64,000 bases of DNA. Origin: Symbiodinium natans (lineage: Eukaryota > Sar > Dinophyceae > Suessiales > Symbiodiniaceae). Below, piece after piece: positions 22,209 through 32,080 of the stretch. Each line of letters starts with the position of its first letter. Positions within the stretch are counted from its first letter, which is position 1. Location: positions 1,115,163 to 1,179,162 of the forward strand of contig CAJNDS010001113.1 of the NCBI GenBank assembly GCA_905221605.1. The letters run 5' to 3'. The notes below the pieces were generated by a model. It did no database searches. It was not told where the DNA came from and worked only from the letters and a program-made list of their open reading frames with translations. The position numbers and the translations under genes are program-made.

Positions 22209-24271
22209 ATGGCGAAGGCCTTGCCATGGTGGGGATCGGTGGCCTTGATCCTCGTGGCCGTGGAGTACATCGACCAAGATCTCCTCGACAGCGGTGGTGT
22301 GCAGGGCCATGGGCAGGTATCTCAGGCCCGGGGGGGGGGGTGTGGGGGTGGAGGGGAGGGGGGGGTGAATTTGTGGAAGCCAGCCTTTTCAGAGCTCTGT
22401 TTGCTCACGCACCTTTGCCCGAATAGATCCCAAACAAGAACTCGTCGGGCAGCGGGGGGGAACTTCTTGTCAGGTCCTGAACGCAGGCACCACTCTGAAA
22501 AAGCAGCCTTCAAAAGGATCCCGTAACGTTGAAGTGCGAAGTTGCCAGGTGCGGGCAGCAAGGAGGCTGGTCGAGACGGCCTGGACGATGCCGCAGGTGG
22601 CTCTGAGTCCTTCACCGGCGCACCAGGAGTTTGATCTTGACCCAACCCAGACAATTCAGGGGACAAACCATACCCTGACGGATGTTGACAACACGGACCC
22701 CCGGCACCCCCACGTGGGCCCGTACATCGATCCAGCAGGGATCGAGAACAACGTCCTCTTTGTGGAAGTGCCCTGCTTGGACTTCTTCTCTTACCAGCTG
22801 ATCCTCCCCTGCGGCAACTTGTCCGTGCCGCCGGAGGGCATCGATTTCCAAACATCCTTCGGGGAGTATCACGTGCCAGGTTCTGCAGTGCTAGTGGATA
22901 CCGTCAAGCACACCAAGAAAGAATTGACCCGGTACACGATTCTCTTCATCATCCTCGGCATCGTAGGCTGGTTGTGCTACACCTTCTGCATCCCCTCCAA
23001 CCGTGAGAGGTTCATCAGCAGAGTGCAAGGCATCCTTTCTGGCAAGCTGGGCTCCGATGACGGTGATGAGGATGAGGAGGAGGAGAGTGATGCGGAGAAC
23101 CCCATCCGCGAGGAGGAGCTGAAGGCCTCATTTGAGATGGAGAAGAGATGTGAGCTCTCAAGCTGTGTTCTTTTATTATTATTGTTCTTCTTCTTCTTCT
23201 TCTTATTATTATTATTATCTTTTTTTTTTTTTGGGGGGGGGGGGGGGGCGGGCATGAAGACTCCTTACACGATCCCTGTAGGCTCGGCTGGACCCCATGT
23301 CGACGGAGTTCATTGCCCCGGGCAACATCTACCGCCTTCTGGCGGTTCTCCATCCCGGAATCATCGGATATGCCGCCTGGTTCGGGTACGCCCTCAGGGC
23401 CTTGATTGTGGCCTACATGCAGATTTGGATACCTTACCAAATCGCCACGAACACGCTGAAGCGATGGCAGTGTCTGGGGGTCAAGTCTCCCCTGTGGTTC
23501 TTGGCCAACTGTGGAACCTTCTTTGCAATGGTCACTGCTTTGGGCACCCTTTGCACCATGTTTGCACAGAAGTGCGTCCGCCACATCTTTCACGGAGCAG
23601 AGGCGAACATGTACATCCTCTCGCATGACAGTCCCAGCGAAGGCGGCAGCGGCATGCCCGCAAGCAGACGGTCGTCTGTGTCGTCACAGGCATCCGAGCC
23701 TCAGCCTGAAGAGAGTCTCCTGAATCCCCTTGCTTCGTCCCTTCGTGTGGCCGGACTGGGTGGTCTGTCCGAGGGGGCCGAGCAGGCCTTGGGAAGCTTA
23801 AAAGGAGGTGTCAACACGGCCTTCGACACGTACAAGCGCCTTGAGCATCCCGAGCTTTCGGACAAGTCCGCCAGCTTCAACGAGTACTTCTGGTGCACCT
23901 TGTCGATGCTCCTGAACGTCCTGATGTCCATTCTGCTCGAGGCCGCCATGTTTCTGAAGGTTGCCACCTTCACGGGCCGCATTGCCAACGTGGCGATGAC
24001 GGCGGTGTCCCTCTACTTCATCTTTGACCTCGACGATCGCATCATGGAGGCAGACCCCAAGCTGAGGCAGAGATATCGCCGGGCGGTTGCCGCACAAACC
24101 GTGCCAATTGCCCCGGACAAACGGCCACGGGCCATCCCCATCCTGGCCAACGTCTTCGCTTCCATCGTGAAGTTGACCGTGCCCCTGGCCTTGATTGGCG
24201 TGGTGCTGTTCGCCTGGAGGCGCTATGACGATGGCTTCATCATTGGCGGAGACGGCCTCTCTGTGGTCTGA
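22209..24271 (+). CDS. Uncharacterised multi-pass membrane protein, copy 2 (3 exons)
   Basis: Exons 22209-22316, 22597-23124 and 23282-24271 join in phase 0 to give about 541 residues. Intron 1 is GT-AG (280 bp). Intron 2 is GC-AG but only 157 bp, with a TTA/TTC-rich tract followed by runs of T and G. Domain order matches copy 1: signal-like segment, N-glycosylated domain (NHT and NLS kept), membrane helix (YTILFIILGIVGWLC), acidic tract, then about five membrane segments. The main protein difference is ~18 extra residues in the Ser-rich loop before GLGGLSEG (PQPEESLLNPLASSLRVA). Both copies are open throughout, so both may be functional. Splice junctions are supported by agreement between the copies: similarity falls off at the proposed introns. 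Confidence 0.83.
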
Positions 24272-24274
24272 AGG

Positions 24275-24365
24275 GTTATTACATTTTGATTTTTAAAAAT
24301 AAATATTCAAAAAAAAAAGGCACGACGCAGAACCCTAGAACCATGTAGAACCGTAGATTCATCCA
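24275..24365. other. A-rich insertion after copy 2
   Basis: An AT-rich stretch ending in ten A residues (24310-24319) lies between the copy 2 stop and the 3' flank shared with copy 1, and is missing from copy 1. Confidence 0.5.
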
Positions 24366-24742
24366 GCAGACCGGGCCCATGATCCTTGGGCGTTTGCAGC
24401 GAGTCTGCCTGAATTCACTCAGTGTTTCAAAAACCGGAGCACATGTCTTTTCCTCGAGGCGAGAGAATACCAACTCGTCTCAATGTCTCCGCCCAATTTT
24501 CGAGAGCTCTCCGTAAACCCTGAATCCTGGACCGACCAGGGGGTCGGAGTGGTAGGCTCGGGCCTGCAGACATGCAAAAGAGGATCCCAGATCAGGTGCT
24601 CAGGGGGGGGTGTGTCAACGGGGGCTTCCTTGACAAGAATGCTGCCCTCGCAGCTCCTAATCCTTCAATCTTATGGCTCCTCTTGCGGCGGCATGCTCCC
24701 TAGACCCCGAAACCCTAAACCCTAAACCCTCAACCCGACCAG

Positions 24743-24784
24743 GGCTGGGAGCTGCCACTGGACGCCACGCAGACGGCTTTGGAG
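24743..24784 (+). CDS. Putative exon
   Basis: CGACCAG|GGC acceptor, TTGGAG|GCAGGG donor, phase 0: GWELPLDATQTALE. A CCCTAAA run lies directly before and TTTAGGG repeats after. Confidence 0.45.
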
Positions 24785-24789
24785 GCAGG

Positions 24790-25060
24790 GTTTAGGGGCT
24801 TTCGGCGGGTTTAGGGTTTAGGGTTTAGGGTTTAGGGTTTAGGGGCTTTAGGCGGTTTAGGGGCTTTAGCGGTTCTAGGGGCCGGGGCTTTGGGTCTCTG
24901 GGGTTGAGGTGTTTAGGTTTTTTTGGGGTTTGGGGGTTTTAGGGGTTTTTGGTTTTTTTTGTGTCTTTGGGGTTCTTGGGGTTTAGGGGTGTAGTAAGGG
25001 ATTAAGGTGTCTAGGTTCAGGGGGTTTATCGTTTAGGGCATTTCTGGCATCTAGGGTTTT
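24790..25060. repeat. Degenerate TTTAGGG tract
   Basis: Perfect TTTAGGG units at about 24808-24842 pass into GGGGTTTTAGG-like sequence. Confidence 0.85.
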
Positions 25061-25132
25061 TGTGTTTTATGGGTTTTGGGAGGTTTGTGGGGGTTGAGGA
25101 TTCGAGGGGTAAGGGATTTAGGTTGGGATGTT

Positions 25133-25214
25133 CCCCCTTATACCATCAGTCCTTAATAGGGATGTTAATAGGGGGTACTATCATCCCTATTGGTAGTATA
25201 AGGGGGAAGATCCC
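25133..25214. mobile_element. MITE family F1, copy c
   Basis: GGGATGTTCCCCCTTATACC...AGTCCTTAATAGGGATG pairs with CATCCCTATTGGTAGTATAA and GGGGGAAGATCCC. The most symmetrical copy. Confidence 0.88.
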
Positions 25215-25389
25215 GAGGTTTAGGGTTTACAAGGATTTATGGTTTTAGGGTTCTGGGATTCAGGATCCCAGGGTACTGGATCTTAGTGGGGAGGATCGGG
25301 GACTTGGGTGCCACGCAAAGTGTTTACTTAAAGGGTTTCAGAGGCGGACCTTATTTACCTAATTCTCTCCAAATCCTAAAGCTGTGCCT

Positions 25390-25455
25390 TGGGATGTTTC
25401 CCCCTTGTGCTGACAGTCCTCAATCGGTGTTCTCGTCCCGAGGGGGAGCATCCCA
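25390..25455. mobile_element. MITE family F1, copy d (short)
   Basis: GGGATGTTTCCCCCTTGTGC at the left and GAGGGGGAGCATCCC at the right, with most of the interior lost. Confidence 0.7.
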
Positions 25456-25559
25456 ACCCTAAACCCCAAAACCCGAAACCCTAAACCCTAAACCCTAAAC
25501 TCTAAACTCCAAAATCTCCACCCTAAGAAGCGGGTAAAGCCGGAGAGCCAGAAACCCAG

Positions 25560-25583
25560 GATCTGCAGCAGCGCCTGGCGGAG
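25560..25583 (+). CDS. Putative micro-exon
   Basis: AACCCAG|GAT acceptor and GCGGAG|GATTCG donor in phase 0: DLQQRLAE. May instead run on to a stop in the next TTTAGGG array. In phase with the islands at 24743 and 25972. Confidence 0.33.
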
Positions 25584-25609
25584 GATTCGCCTCTTCCTGG
25601 GCCTTTTGG

Positions 25610-25962
25610 GGTTTAGGGGTTTAGGGGTTTAGGGTTTAGGGTTTAGGGTTTTGGGTTTAGGGTTTAGGGTTTAGGGTTTAGGGTTTAGGATTGACCTTGT
25701 AACAAAATCCTAAAACCCCCCAAAATGCTACCCTTTCACCCTAAACCCGAAACCCGAAGGCCTAAACCCCAAACCCCAAACCCTAACTAAACCCTAGCCC
25801 TAAACCCTAAACCCTAAACCCTAAACCCCAAACCCCAAACCCTAGACCCTAGCCCCAAACCCTAAACCCTAAACCCTAAACCCTAAACCCTAAACCCTAA
25901 ACCCTAAACCCTAAACCCTAAACCCTAAACCCTAAACCCTAAACCCTAAACCCTAAACCCCC
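25610..25962. repeat. Opposed telomere-like arrays
   Basis: TTTAGGG units at 25610-25690, then CCCTAAA at about 25738-25962, separated by ~45 bases. Confidence 0.95.
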
Positions 25963-25971
25963 TTATTTCAG

Positions 25972-26001
25972 ACCGAAGCCTGCCAAGCAATCTCCCAGGA
26001 G
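25972..26001 (+). CDS. Putative micro-exon
   Basis: CCCCTTATTTCAG acceptor, CAGGAG|GTGGAC donor, phase 0: TEACQAISQE. Lies between a CCCTAAA array and a TTTAGGG array (26040-26125). Confidence 0.4.
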
Positions 26002-26182
26002 GTGGACCAGCGCTCCTCCGGGCAGCAGCGGCCCGGCCCCTAGGGTTTAGGGTTTAGGGTTTAGGGTTTAGGGTTTGGGGTTTAGGGTTTAGGGTTCAGG
26101 GTTTAGGGTTTAGGGTTTAGGGCCCGGGACCTGCACAGTCTCCGACCACGTGTGTCATGTCAAGGGGCTGAAGGAGGGGAGC

Positions 26183-26280
26183 TTGGGATGCTTTCTGTAA
26201 TAAGGATTATATGGTACCTCCTATTTTGTCTCTCTATTGAGGGCTGTTGGTTCAAGGGGGCACCATCTTAAGAGGGAGCC
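26183..26280. mobile_element. MITE family F1, copy e (diverged)
   Basis: CTTGGGATGCTTTCTGTAAT at the left and TTGAGGGCTGTTGGTTCAAG plus GGGGGCACCATC at the right keep the F1 order but many pairs are lost. Confidence 0.5.
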
Positions 26281-26360
26281 TTATAAGGGACCTTCGGGCT
26301 ACTTAGGTATAGAGGGGCCATATAAGGGGGTGATGTAGGGAATAAGATTAAGGGTCCCTT
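26279..26360. repeat. Dispersed repeat family F5, copy 1
   Basis: CTTATAAGGGACCTT...GCTACTTAGGTATAG...ATTAAGGGTCCCTT. A second copy is at 43934-44053. The ends AAGGGACC and GGTCCCTT are inverted. Confidence 0.7.
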
Positions 26361-26950
26361 CCAGGGGTCCCATCTTGCATGATATAGGCTCAGGCTTCAG
26401 GATCTAGAGTCTTAGGGTAAACAGGTGTAGTCGAGGTTTACGCTCTAGGGAAGTTCCTTCGGACTTGGCGTGCAGCCCAACGCTAAGTAGAGTGTGCTTG
26501 CTCCGGCTGAGCTACCCCAAGACCAAGACAGTATTCTCAGGGAAGCTACATGGTCCCTGAATGGGGGTTTATAGGGTATACAAGGGGGAAAAAAAGGGTT
26601 CCCCAATCAAGGGCCCAGACTAGGGAACCATGCAACTACCCTAAGACACGGGCGTCTGCGAAAACACGCGACCCCCAATGTAGATCCGCAAAGAGTCGGA
26701 TTCCCTTGTGATAAGGATCCCAGTAAGGTACCCCTAAGAAACCCCCCCAAAAAAAAGTTCCAAGAGGCAAAGCGAGGTCGTGCAAGATTTCCTTCCCTGA
26801 GGCCCTTCTCCCCCCCCTTCAAGCTGCAAGAATGGGGCCCTGTCGCTGTGCAGTGTTCGGCTCATGAAAGTGCATCGCAACATCACCAGAGGGTCACGAG
26901 TGTCCTCAGGGGGTCGTTATTTGAGTATCCGGGGAGCACATCTTTTTCTA
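26361..26950. other. Unassigned region
   Basis: No frame with normal composition. A tRNA-like A box occurs on the minus strand near 26505 but the rest of a tRNA is absent. Confidence 0.35.
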
Positions 26951-26974
26951 AGAACTGTTAGGCCGTGACAACTG

Positions 26975-27175
26975 CAAACTTGGCCCCCCTGTTAGCTCGT
27001 GCTCTGCAGCCCCAGTTACCTCTTGAGAGACCTCTCGCCCCCCTTTGGCTGCGTAGCTGTGCAGCCGCGGTCATGGGATAGCCTTGCCGGCCTCTTCTCT
27101 GCAAAGGCTCTCCGACTCTGGGCCACATCCGGTCGTAAACATCCCAAAGCCCCCTCAGCTCTGACACTCTGAAGC
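26975..27175. CDS. Exon-like island, strand undecided
   Basis: Plus strand reads LLRDLSPPFGCVAVQPRSW and on to a TGA near 27169. Minus strand reads MSELRGLWDVYDRMWPRVG and on. Both are protein-like, so at most one is real. Confidence 0.3.
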
Positions 27176-27540
27176 CGGGAAGGTTTTGGGGTCTATTTCC
27201 CAGGACATCTGAACCCTAAACCCTAAACCCTAGCCTCGAAACCCTAGACCCAAACCCTATCCAGGAAAAATTTTTACGAGGGCTTGACCCTTCACCACCG
27301 TGAAGGATGCCGAAATCGAGATCACAGTTGTTGTTGCATAACGGCTGTTGTCATCAGGGCTACTGACATCCTTGTACATGATTATCAGAATCATCCTTGC
27401 TCTGACTGATGGTTCTGCTTATGTTGAATGCAACTGCTTTCGTACCATACTGCTGCTGTTCCTAAACCCAGAACCCCAAGCTTGTAATCCGAAACTCTAA
27501 GCCCTAAACCCTAAAACCCCAAGTTCCTGCCGGGGCGCAG

Positions 27541-27594
27541 GCCATGATGTCTCAGGCGGCGTACGACGGCCAGTGGCTTCGACTGCCACCACAG
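27541..27594 (+). CDS. Putative exon
   Basis: GGGGCGCAG|GCC acceptor, CCACAG|GCTCTC donor (GC type), phase 0: AMMSQAAYDGQWLRLPPQ. The frame also stays open beyond the donor into the next foldback element. Confidence 0.42.
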
Positions 27595-27640
27595 GCTCTC
27601 CTTCTGCACATTGCAAGTGGAGATCAGAGTCCGAGGTTTC

Positions 27641-27735
27641 TATATGGGTGGTTGTCAAAATTATGGCCCCTTTGTGGATCCCTAATATTTTTAGGGTACC
27701 CCAAAAGGGATCATAGTTTTGACAACCACCCGTAT
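27641..27735. mobile_element. Foldback element with AT tail
   Basis: TATATGGGTGGTTGTCAAAA at the left pairs with TTTTGACAACCACCCGTATA at the right, about 25 bp of near-perfect stem around a ~45-bp loop. An AT microsatellite follows (27736-27777). Confidence 0.85.
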
Positions 27736-27968
27736 ATGTATATATATATATATATGTTATATATATATATATATATGCATTTACTTGTCTCCGAAAAAGC
27801 CATAAAGCAGGTTTCCGTTTCAAGTTGTTCTCCCGATGGTTCACCCCTTTCAAGGACCTTTTAGAACGGCGACCAGGTCGGCTTTTCAACCCGAATTGAG
27901 CCTTCAACCCTGGTAGTTGGCCCTGTGATTATGTTACCTGACTGTAAGTTCCTTCAACAACATTGCAG

Positions 27969-28173
27969 AATCTCCAACAAACCGGAGGAAATCCCATTCT
28001 CTTTAGGAGCTTTGTCTGTTCTTCTGTCTTGCAAAAAGCCCCCCAAAGGAGCCAACAAAAACCATCTGGGCGCTGGCTCAGGCCGATCAAAGAGGCCCCG
28101 GAAACCGTCAGGCCCCAACTGGCAGCAGATGGGTTGGGGAGGAGGGCCCATCGCACGCCTTATGGAGAGCTGA
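27969..28173 (+). CDS. Putative exon running to a stop
   Basis: After AACATTGCAG the frame reads ISNKPEEIPFSLGALSVLLS, then a Lys/Gly-rich stretch, ending at TGA 28171-28173. Other frames are also open over the second half, which lowers confidence. Confidence 0.33.
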
Positions 28174-28337
28174 AAGGAAAAACCTGCCAGGAGCAGGCAA
28201 ACCCTACGACTTTAACACCCTAAACCCTAAACCCAAAACCTTGCACCCTAAACCCTAAACCCTTCTCCTTGTGACATTTCATGACAGAACCTGAAAGACC
28301 TTCCGGGAACAGGGCAAATCTTCCCCCTGGCTCTCAG

Positions 28338-28460
28338 TACGGAATGGGGGAATGAAGTACCCTATATGATCCCTTAAGGGTATATATATATATATACACA
28401 TACTTAAAGAGGGGAGGGGATAAAGGGTACCTCATTCCCTCACTCCCTACTAAGAACCAG
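28338..28460. mobile_element. MITE family F2, copy a
   Basis: Right end CTCATTCCCTC...CCCTACTAAGAACCAG is conserved with copies at 50941 and 55270. The left end (GGAATGGGGGAATGAAGTAC) is diverged. A TA tract is in the loop. Confidence 0.72.
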
Positions 28461-28558
28461 CCGTCTTCATCTTCGTGCATGCTATGAAAGCGAACGGTCT
28501 GGACACAAGCTTCCGGTTCTGCCACGGATGGTTGTGAAGACAGGGAGTTAATTCCCAG

Positions 28559-28619
28559 AAACTGGCAACCAAAACCGCCTGTTGTGGAACGCTTTCAATG
28601 TGGGGATCCTCTTTCAAAG
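28559..28619 (+). CDS. Putative exon
   Basis: AATTCCCAG acceptor, TCAAAG|GTCCC donor, reads TGNQNRLLWNAFNVGILFQR. Unidentified. Confidence 0.4.
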
Positions 28620-28888
28620 GTCCCTTGAGCGATTTTGGGGGTTCCCAACCCCGCCCCACCCCCCCCCCCTTTTTGCCGGATGGCAAGTGTATCAACCCTT
28701 GACCCCGAAGCCCCAAAGCCTCAGGCTCAAGACCCGAGTTCCACCCAGCTGTTCGGAGGTGGCACGCAGACCTCATGGCTGCGTGCACCAGGAGCAGGTT
28801 GGTTCAGGGTTCAGGGTTTAGGGTTTAGGGTTCAGGGTTTCGGGTTTAGGGTTGAGGGTTTAGGGTTTAGGGTTTAGGGTTCCGGGAT

Positions 28889-28950
28889 GCAAGGGCTTCG
28901 AGCCACTGGGGCCTGGCCTTTGCCGAAGTGTACTTCTTCAAGTCCACCCT
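28889..28950 (+). CDS. Exon-like island
   Basis: Between a TTTAGGG and a CCCTAAA array. Two plus frames are protein-like (RASSHWGLAFAEVYFFKSTL; GFEPLGPGLCRSVLLQVHPE after GATGCAAG). Confidence 0.33.
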
Positions 28951-29132
28951 GAACCCTAAACCCCAAACCCTAAACCCTAAACCCTAAACCCTAAACCCCA
29001 AACCCGAAACCCTAAACCCCATACCCTAAACCCCATACCCTAAACCCTAAACCTTGGATTCTGAAGCCACGTGCAGGTCGCATCCATAGAGTCGGCGCAC
29101 CACCTTACTTCCGGGTTTAGGGTTTAGGGTTT

Positions 29133-29282
29133 AGGTGCCTTACGCGGAGGTTCCTGAGTACTTCACGTATGTATATTTCGGGCGAGAAGTACACTGGACA
29201 AGGTTGCAACCCTTGAGGTCTTCTGACTCCCTTCCGGAATACTCCACTTTCAAGTGCCCAGGAACCTCCACGTAAGGCACCT
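29133..29282. mobile_element. Foldback element bounded by opposed telomere-like repeats
   Basis: AGGTGCCTTACGCGGAGGTT pairs with AACCTCCACGTAAGGCACCT. TTTAGGG units touch the left end and CCCTAAA units touch the right end, so the repeats extend the stem. Confidence 0.85.
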
Positions 29283-29382
29283 AAACCCTAAACCGTAAAC
29301 CCTAAAACCCTAACCCTAAACCCTAAACCCAAAACCCAAAACCCTAAACCCTAAACCCTAAACCCATGCCGCACTGTTTCAG

Positions 29383-29412
29383 CCGCTCCTGCCGCCAACA
29401 GGAGCGATTCAG
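29383..29412 (+). CDS. Putative micro-exon
   Basis: CACTGTTTCAG acceptor, GATTCAG|GTCAGG donor, phase 0: PLLPPTGAIQ. Confidence 0.35.
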
Positions 29413-29534
29413 GTCAGGTGCTTCGTCGGGCAGGTCGCCTGGCCAGATGGTGGTTGATAGTGAATGCTCCTTAAACACTGGTTTAGGGTTTAGGGTTCAG
29501 GGTTTAGGGTTTCGGGTTTAGGGTTTAGGGTGAG

Positions 29535-29624
29535 TAGGCAACCTTTAACCTTTTTGGGTTCCTATATTCCCTATATATTCCCAAAGGTTAACCTTTGGTT
29601 CCCCTAGGATACTGGACAACTAAG
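29535..29624. repeat. Dispersed repeat family F4, copy 1
   Basis: AACCTTTAACCTTTTTGGGT...TCCCAAAGGTTAACC...ACTGGACAACTAAGG. A second copy is at 53282-53368. Confidence 0.75.
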
Positions 29625-29894
29625 GTGAATGCTCCTGAAACACTGAGTCCTAAACCGTAAACCACTGTCTGTGGATGTGAAAGACCCCACAACGACACAC
29701 TCGTTTATCGTTTTTGAAGACAATGAAACCCTAATCCCCTTGGTCCACGGGGGAGGGGTCTACATGAATAAACATGGACAGCGCTGAAGCCCAACAACAC
29801 CCCTCCCCCATTAAAGAAACAAAGATGAACAACAATACTCCCAAAACACAATATGCATATCACACGCAGCATCTAGTTCGAGGGTAGTCTTAAG

Positions 29895-30350
29895 GGTTTA
29901 GGATGTAGGGTGTAGGGCTTAGGGTCGTTTGGGGGTTGAGGGGTTGAGGGGTTGGCGGTTTAGGGTTTAGGGTTTAGGGTTTAGGGTTTAGGGTTTAGGG
30001 TGCAGGGTTTTCCCCGGAAGTCCTCCAAAGAGACCTCCCAGAGCCGAGGCCTTTGAAAGCCCACCGGCTCCTGGCGTTGCTGGGAGCGCTTGTGGGCTTA
30101 GGGTTTCGGGTTTAGGGTTTAGGGTTGAGGGTTGTGGGTTTGGGGTTGAGGGTTGAGGGTTTAGGGCTGAGGGTTGCGGGTTTAGGGTTTGGGGTTGAGG
30201 GTTTCGGGTTGAGGGTTGAGGGTTGAGGGTTTAGGGTTGAGGGTTTAGGGGTTAAGGGTTTAGGGGTTGAGGGGTTTATGGTTGAGGGTTTAGGGTGTAG
30301 GGTTTCGGGGTTTAGGGTTTAGGGGTTGAGGGTTAAGGGGTGGAGGGTTT
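29895..30350. repeat. TTTAGGG tract with TTGAGGG variants
   Basis: Canonical units at about 29960-30002, then from 30100 a long block of GGGTTGAGGGTT. The island at 30003-30095 reads FSPEVLQRDLPEPRPLKAHR on the plus strand and may be an exon. Confidence 0.85.
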
Positions 30351-30795
30351 ATGGGAATTCGCGGATCGGGCAAATTTTCCCTCTACATAGAACCCGTAAT
30401 TGTTGGCTTCCGATGAGCTTTGGGTTTGCGCTTGGGGGCTTGTGGGCTAAGGAGGTCTTGATTGGGGGTCTTAGAAGTCGGCCTTCAGGCCGTTGCACGT
30501 CGCTCGTGCGTTCAGAAGATTGATATTTGGGGCTTAAGGAAAATAGGGGGCCCCCTATTATAGTCCCCAAGTAGTAGGATACGCTTGGTAATAAGGACCC
30601 GAAAGTCCCGGGAGAGTCGGCGTGGGATGCCCACTTCTGTGAGCTCCCCGGGGTATCGACATAGCGTCTGCGGTTGTCACGTTTTCAGATCCCTAAACCC
30701 TGAACCCTGAACCCTGAACCCTGCACCCTGAACCCTAAACCCTAAACCCTAAACCCTAACCCCAAAAAAGTAAAAACAAAAGCCACAAGTCCCAG

Positions 30796-30868
30796 GCTGC
30801 TCCCCCTAGCAGCGGCGCGCTACGCACCGCGAAATGTGCGGCGTGGCTGCCGACTGAGGGCAGCCCAG
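30796..30868 (+). CDS. Putative exon
   Basis: AAGTCCCAG acceptor, GCCCAG|GCAAAG donor (GC type), phase 2 to 0: LLPLAAARYAPRNVRRGCRL then RAAQ. Basic and Ala-rich. Arrays lie upstream and downstream. Confidence 0.42.
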
Positions 30869-31141
30869 GCAAAGGACCAGAAAGCCATGAGGGTTTAGGG
30901 TTTAGGGTTTGGGGTTGAGGGTTTAGGATTTCGGGTTTAGGGGTTTAGGGTTTAGGATTGAGGGAGTCCAAAAAGTATAAGGTACCACAAGATGGCTTGC
31001 GGCATAAGAGCGGCGGGTTTGTCGAGGATGTGGTTTCCCCAGTGGGGTACCGTAAACCCCAATCCCTAAACCCTAAACCCTAAACCCGAATTAAACCCTA
31101 AACCCTAAACCCTAAACCCTAAACCCGAAACCCTAAACTCG

Positions 31142-31500
31142 GGAGCGGTCCTGGGGTGTCCCAGCGCTCTGGCAGAAGCCCACGGGAGGTGCGTGTCCAA
31201 AGTCAAAGAGGGGACCCCACATATAAACACATGGTCAGCCCCCCCCCATGATCCACACCTATGGTTTTCCTGTCTTCGTCTTTGTCTGATTTTCTGTTTT
31301 TTCACCGGAAGAATGCAGTAAAAACTGCACTGGAATACAAAAAGCTCTATTATATTATCCTCTATAAAAACACTAGTGTTTTTATGTGCATTTTGCTTCT
31401 GAAACTTGTGTTTTGCGGCTCTATAAAATTTTAGAAGGGTAGCCATTTAGAAGCTTAAGGCTTTTCAGGGTTTTAGGTTTTAGGGGTTTGTAAAAATTTA
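31142..31500. other. Unassigned region
   Basis: AT-richer than its surroundings. A 113-codon minus-strand ORF (31446-31105) has no recognisable domain. A short palindrome AAAAACACTAGTGTTTTT lies near 31366. Confidence 0.35.
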
Positions 31501-32080
31501 GATGATCTGTGGAAGGCACCGGGGCTTCCCAAGACCATTTGCAATTTTAAAGATCCTTAAAAGGGGCAGCCCTTTTCAAATTTGAAAGGCTTTAAGGTAT
31601 TTAAAGCCTTTCAAAATTTTCAAGATTTAAAGGATCTTAAAAGGCTTTAAAGCCCTTAACAACCTCGAAACGTTTATCCCTTAAAAGTCTAAAATTCTTA
31701 AAAATTTAAAACGGGCAGCCGTTTAAAATTAAGGAAGCTACGGATTTTGGAATTGAACATCCTAAAATCTTTAGACTTTAAAAGGACAGCCATTTACAAC
31801 TGTAAGAATTTCAGGGTTTTACGGATTTTAAAAATTTTATATTGTCTGGGGAAGGCACCGGGGCTTCTCCAGACCATTGGCAACTTCAACAATCTCTAAA
31901 ATCCGCAAAGGGCAGCCAATTAAAGACGTAAGCAATTTAAGGTCTTTGAAAGGCTTAAACGGCTTAAAACCTTCATAATCCTGAGAATGCTTAAACAGAA
32001 GCTTAAAGATTTTTTTAAGATTTTAAGGATGGGCTGGGGAAGCCCCAGTGCCTTCCCCAGATCATGTAAACTTGCAAAAA
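31500..32080. repeat. AAAGGCTTTAAA-rich tract with three copies of palindromic family F8
   Basis: GGAAGGCACCGGGGCTTCCC-type palindromes at 31503-31550, 31842-31890 and, inverted, 32029-32080, each next to AGACCATTTGC or its complement. The sequence between is low-complexity TTTAAAGG. Confidence 0.75.

Noticed and set aside
26460-26530. tRNA-like sequence on the minus strand (GGTAGCTCAGCCGGAGC)
   Set aside because: The A box and D stem look right, but no anticodon stem, B box or acceptor pairing follows.
28805-28880. LGFRVQGLGFRV-type peptides and similar ORFs throughout
   Set aside because: These are translations of TTTAGGG/TTCAGGG arrays.
30960-31050. Exon-like reading ESKKYKVPQDGLRHKSGGFV
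   Set aside because: The segment is bounded by inverted words (AAGGTACC, GGGGTACC) and may be a foldback; no splice sites fit well.
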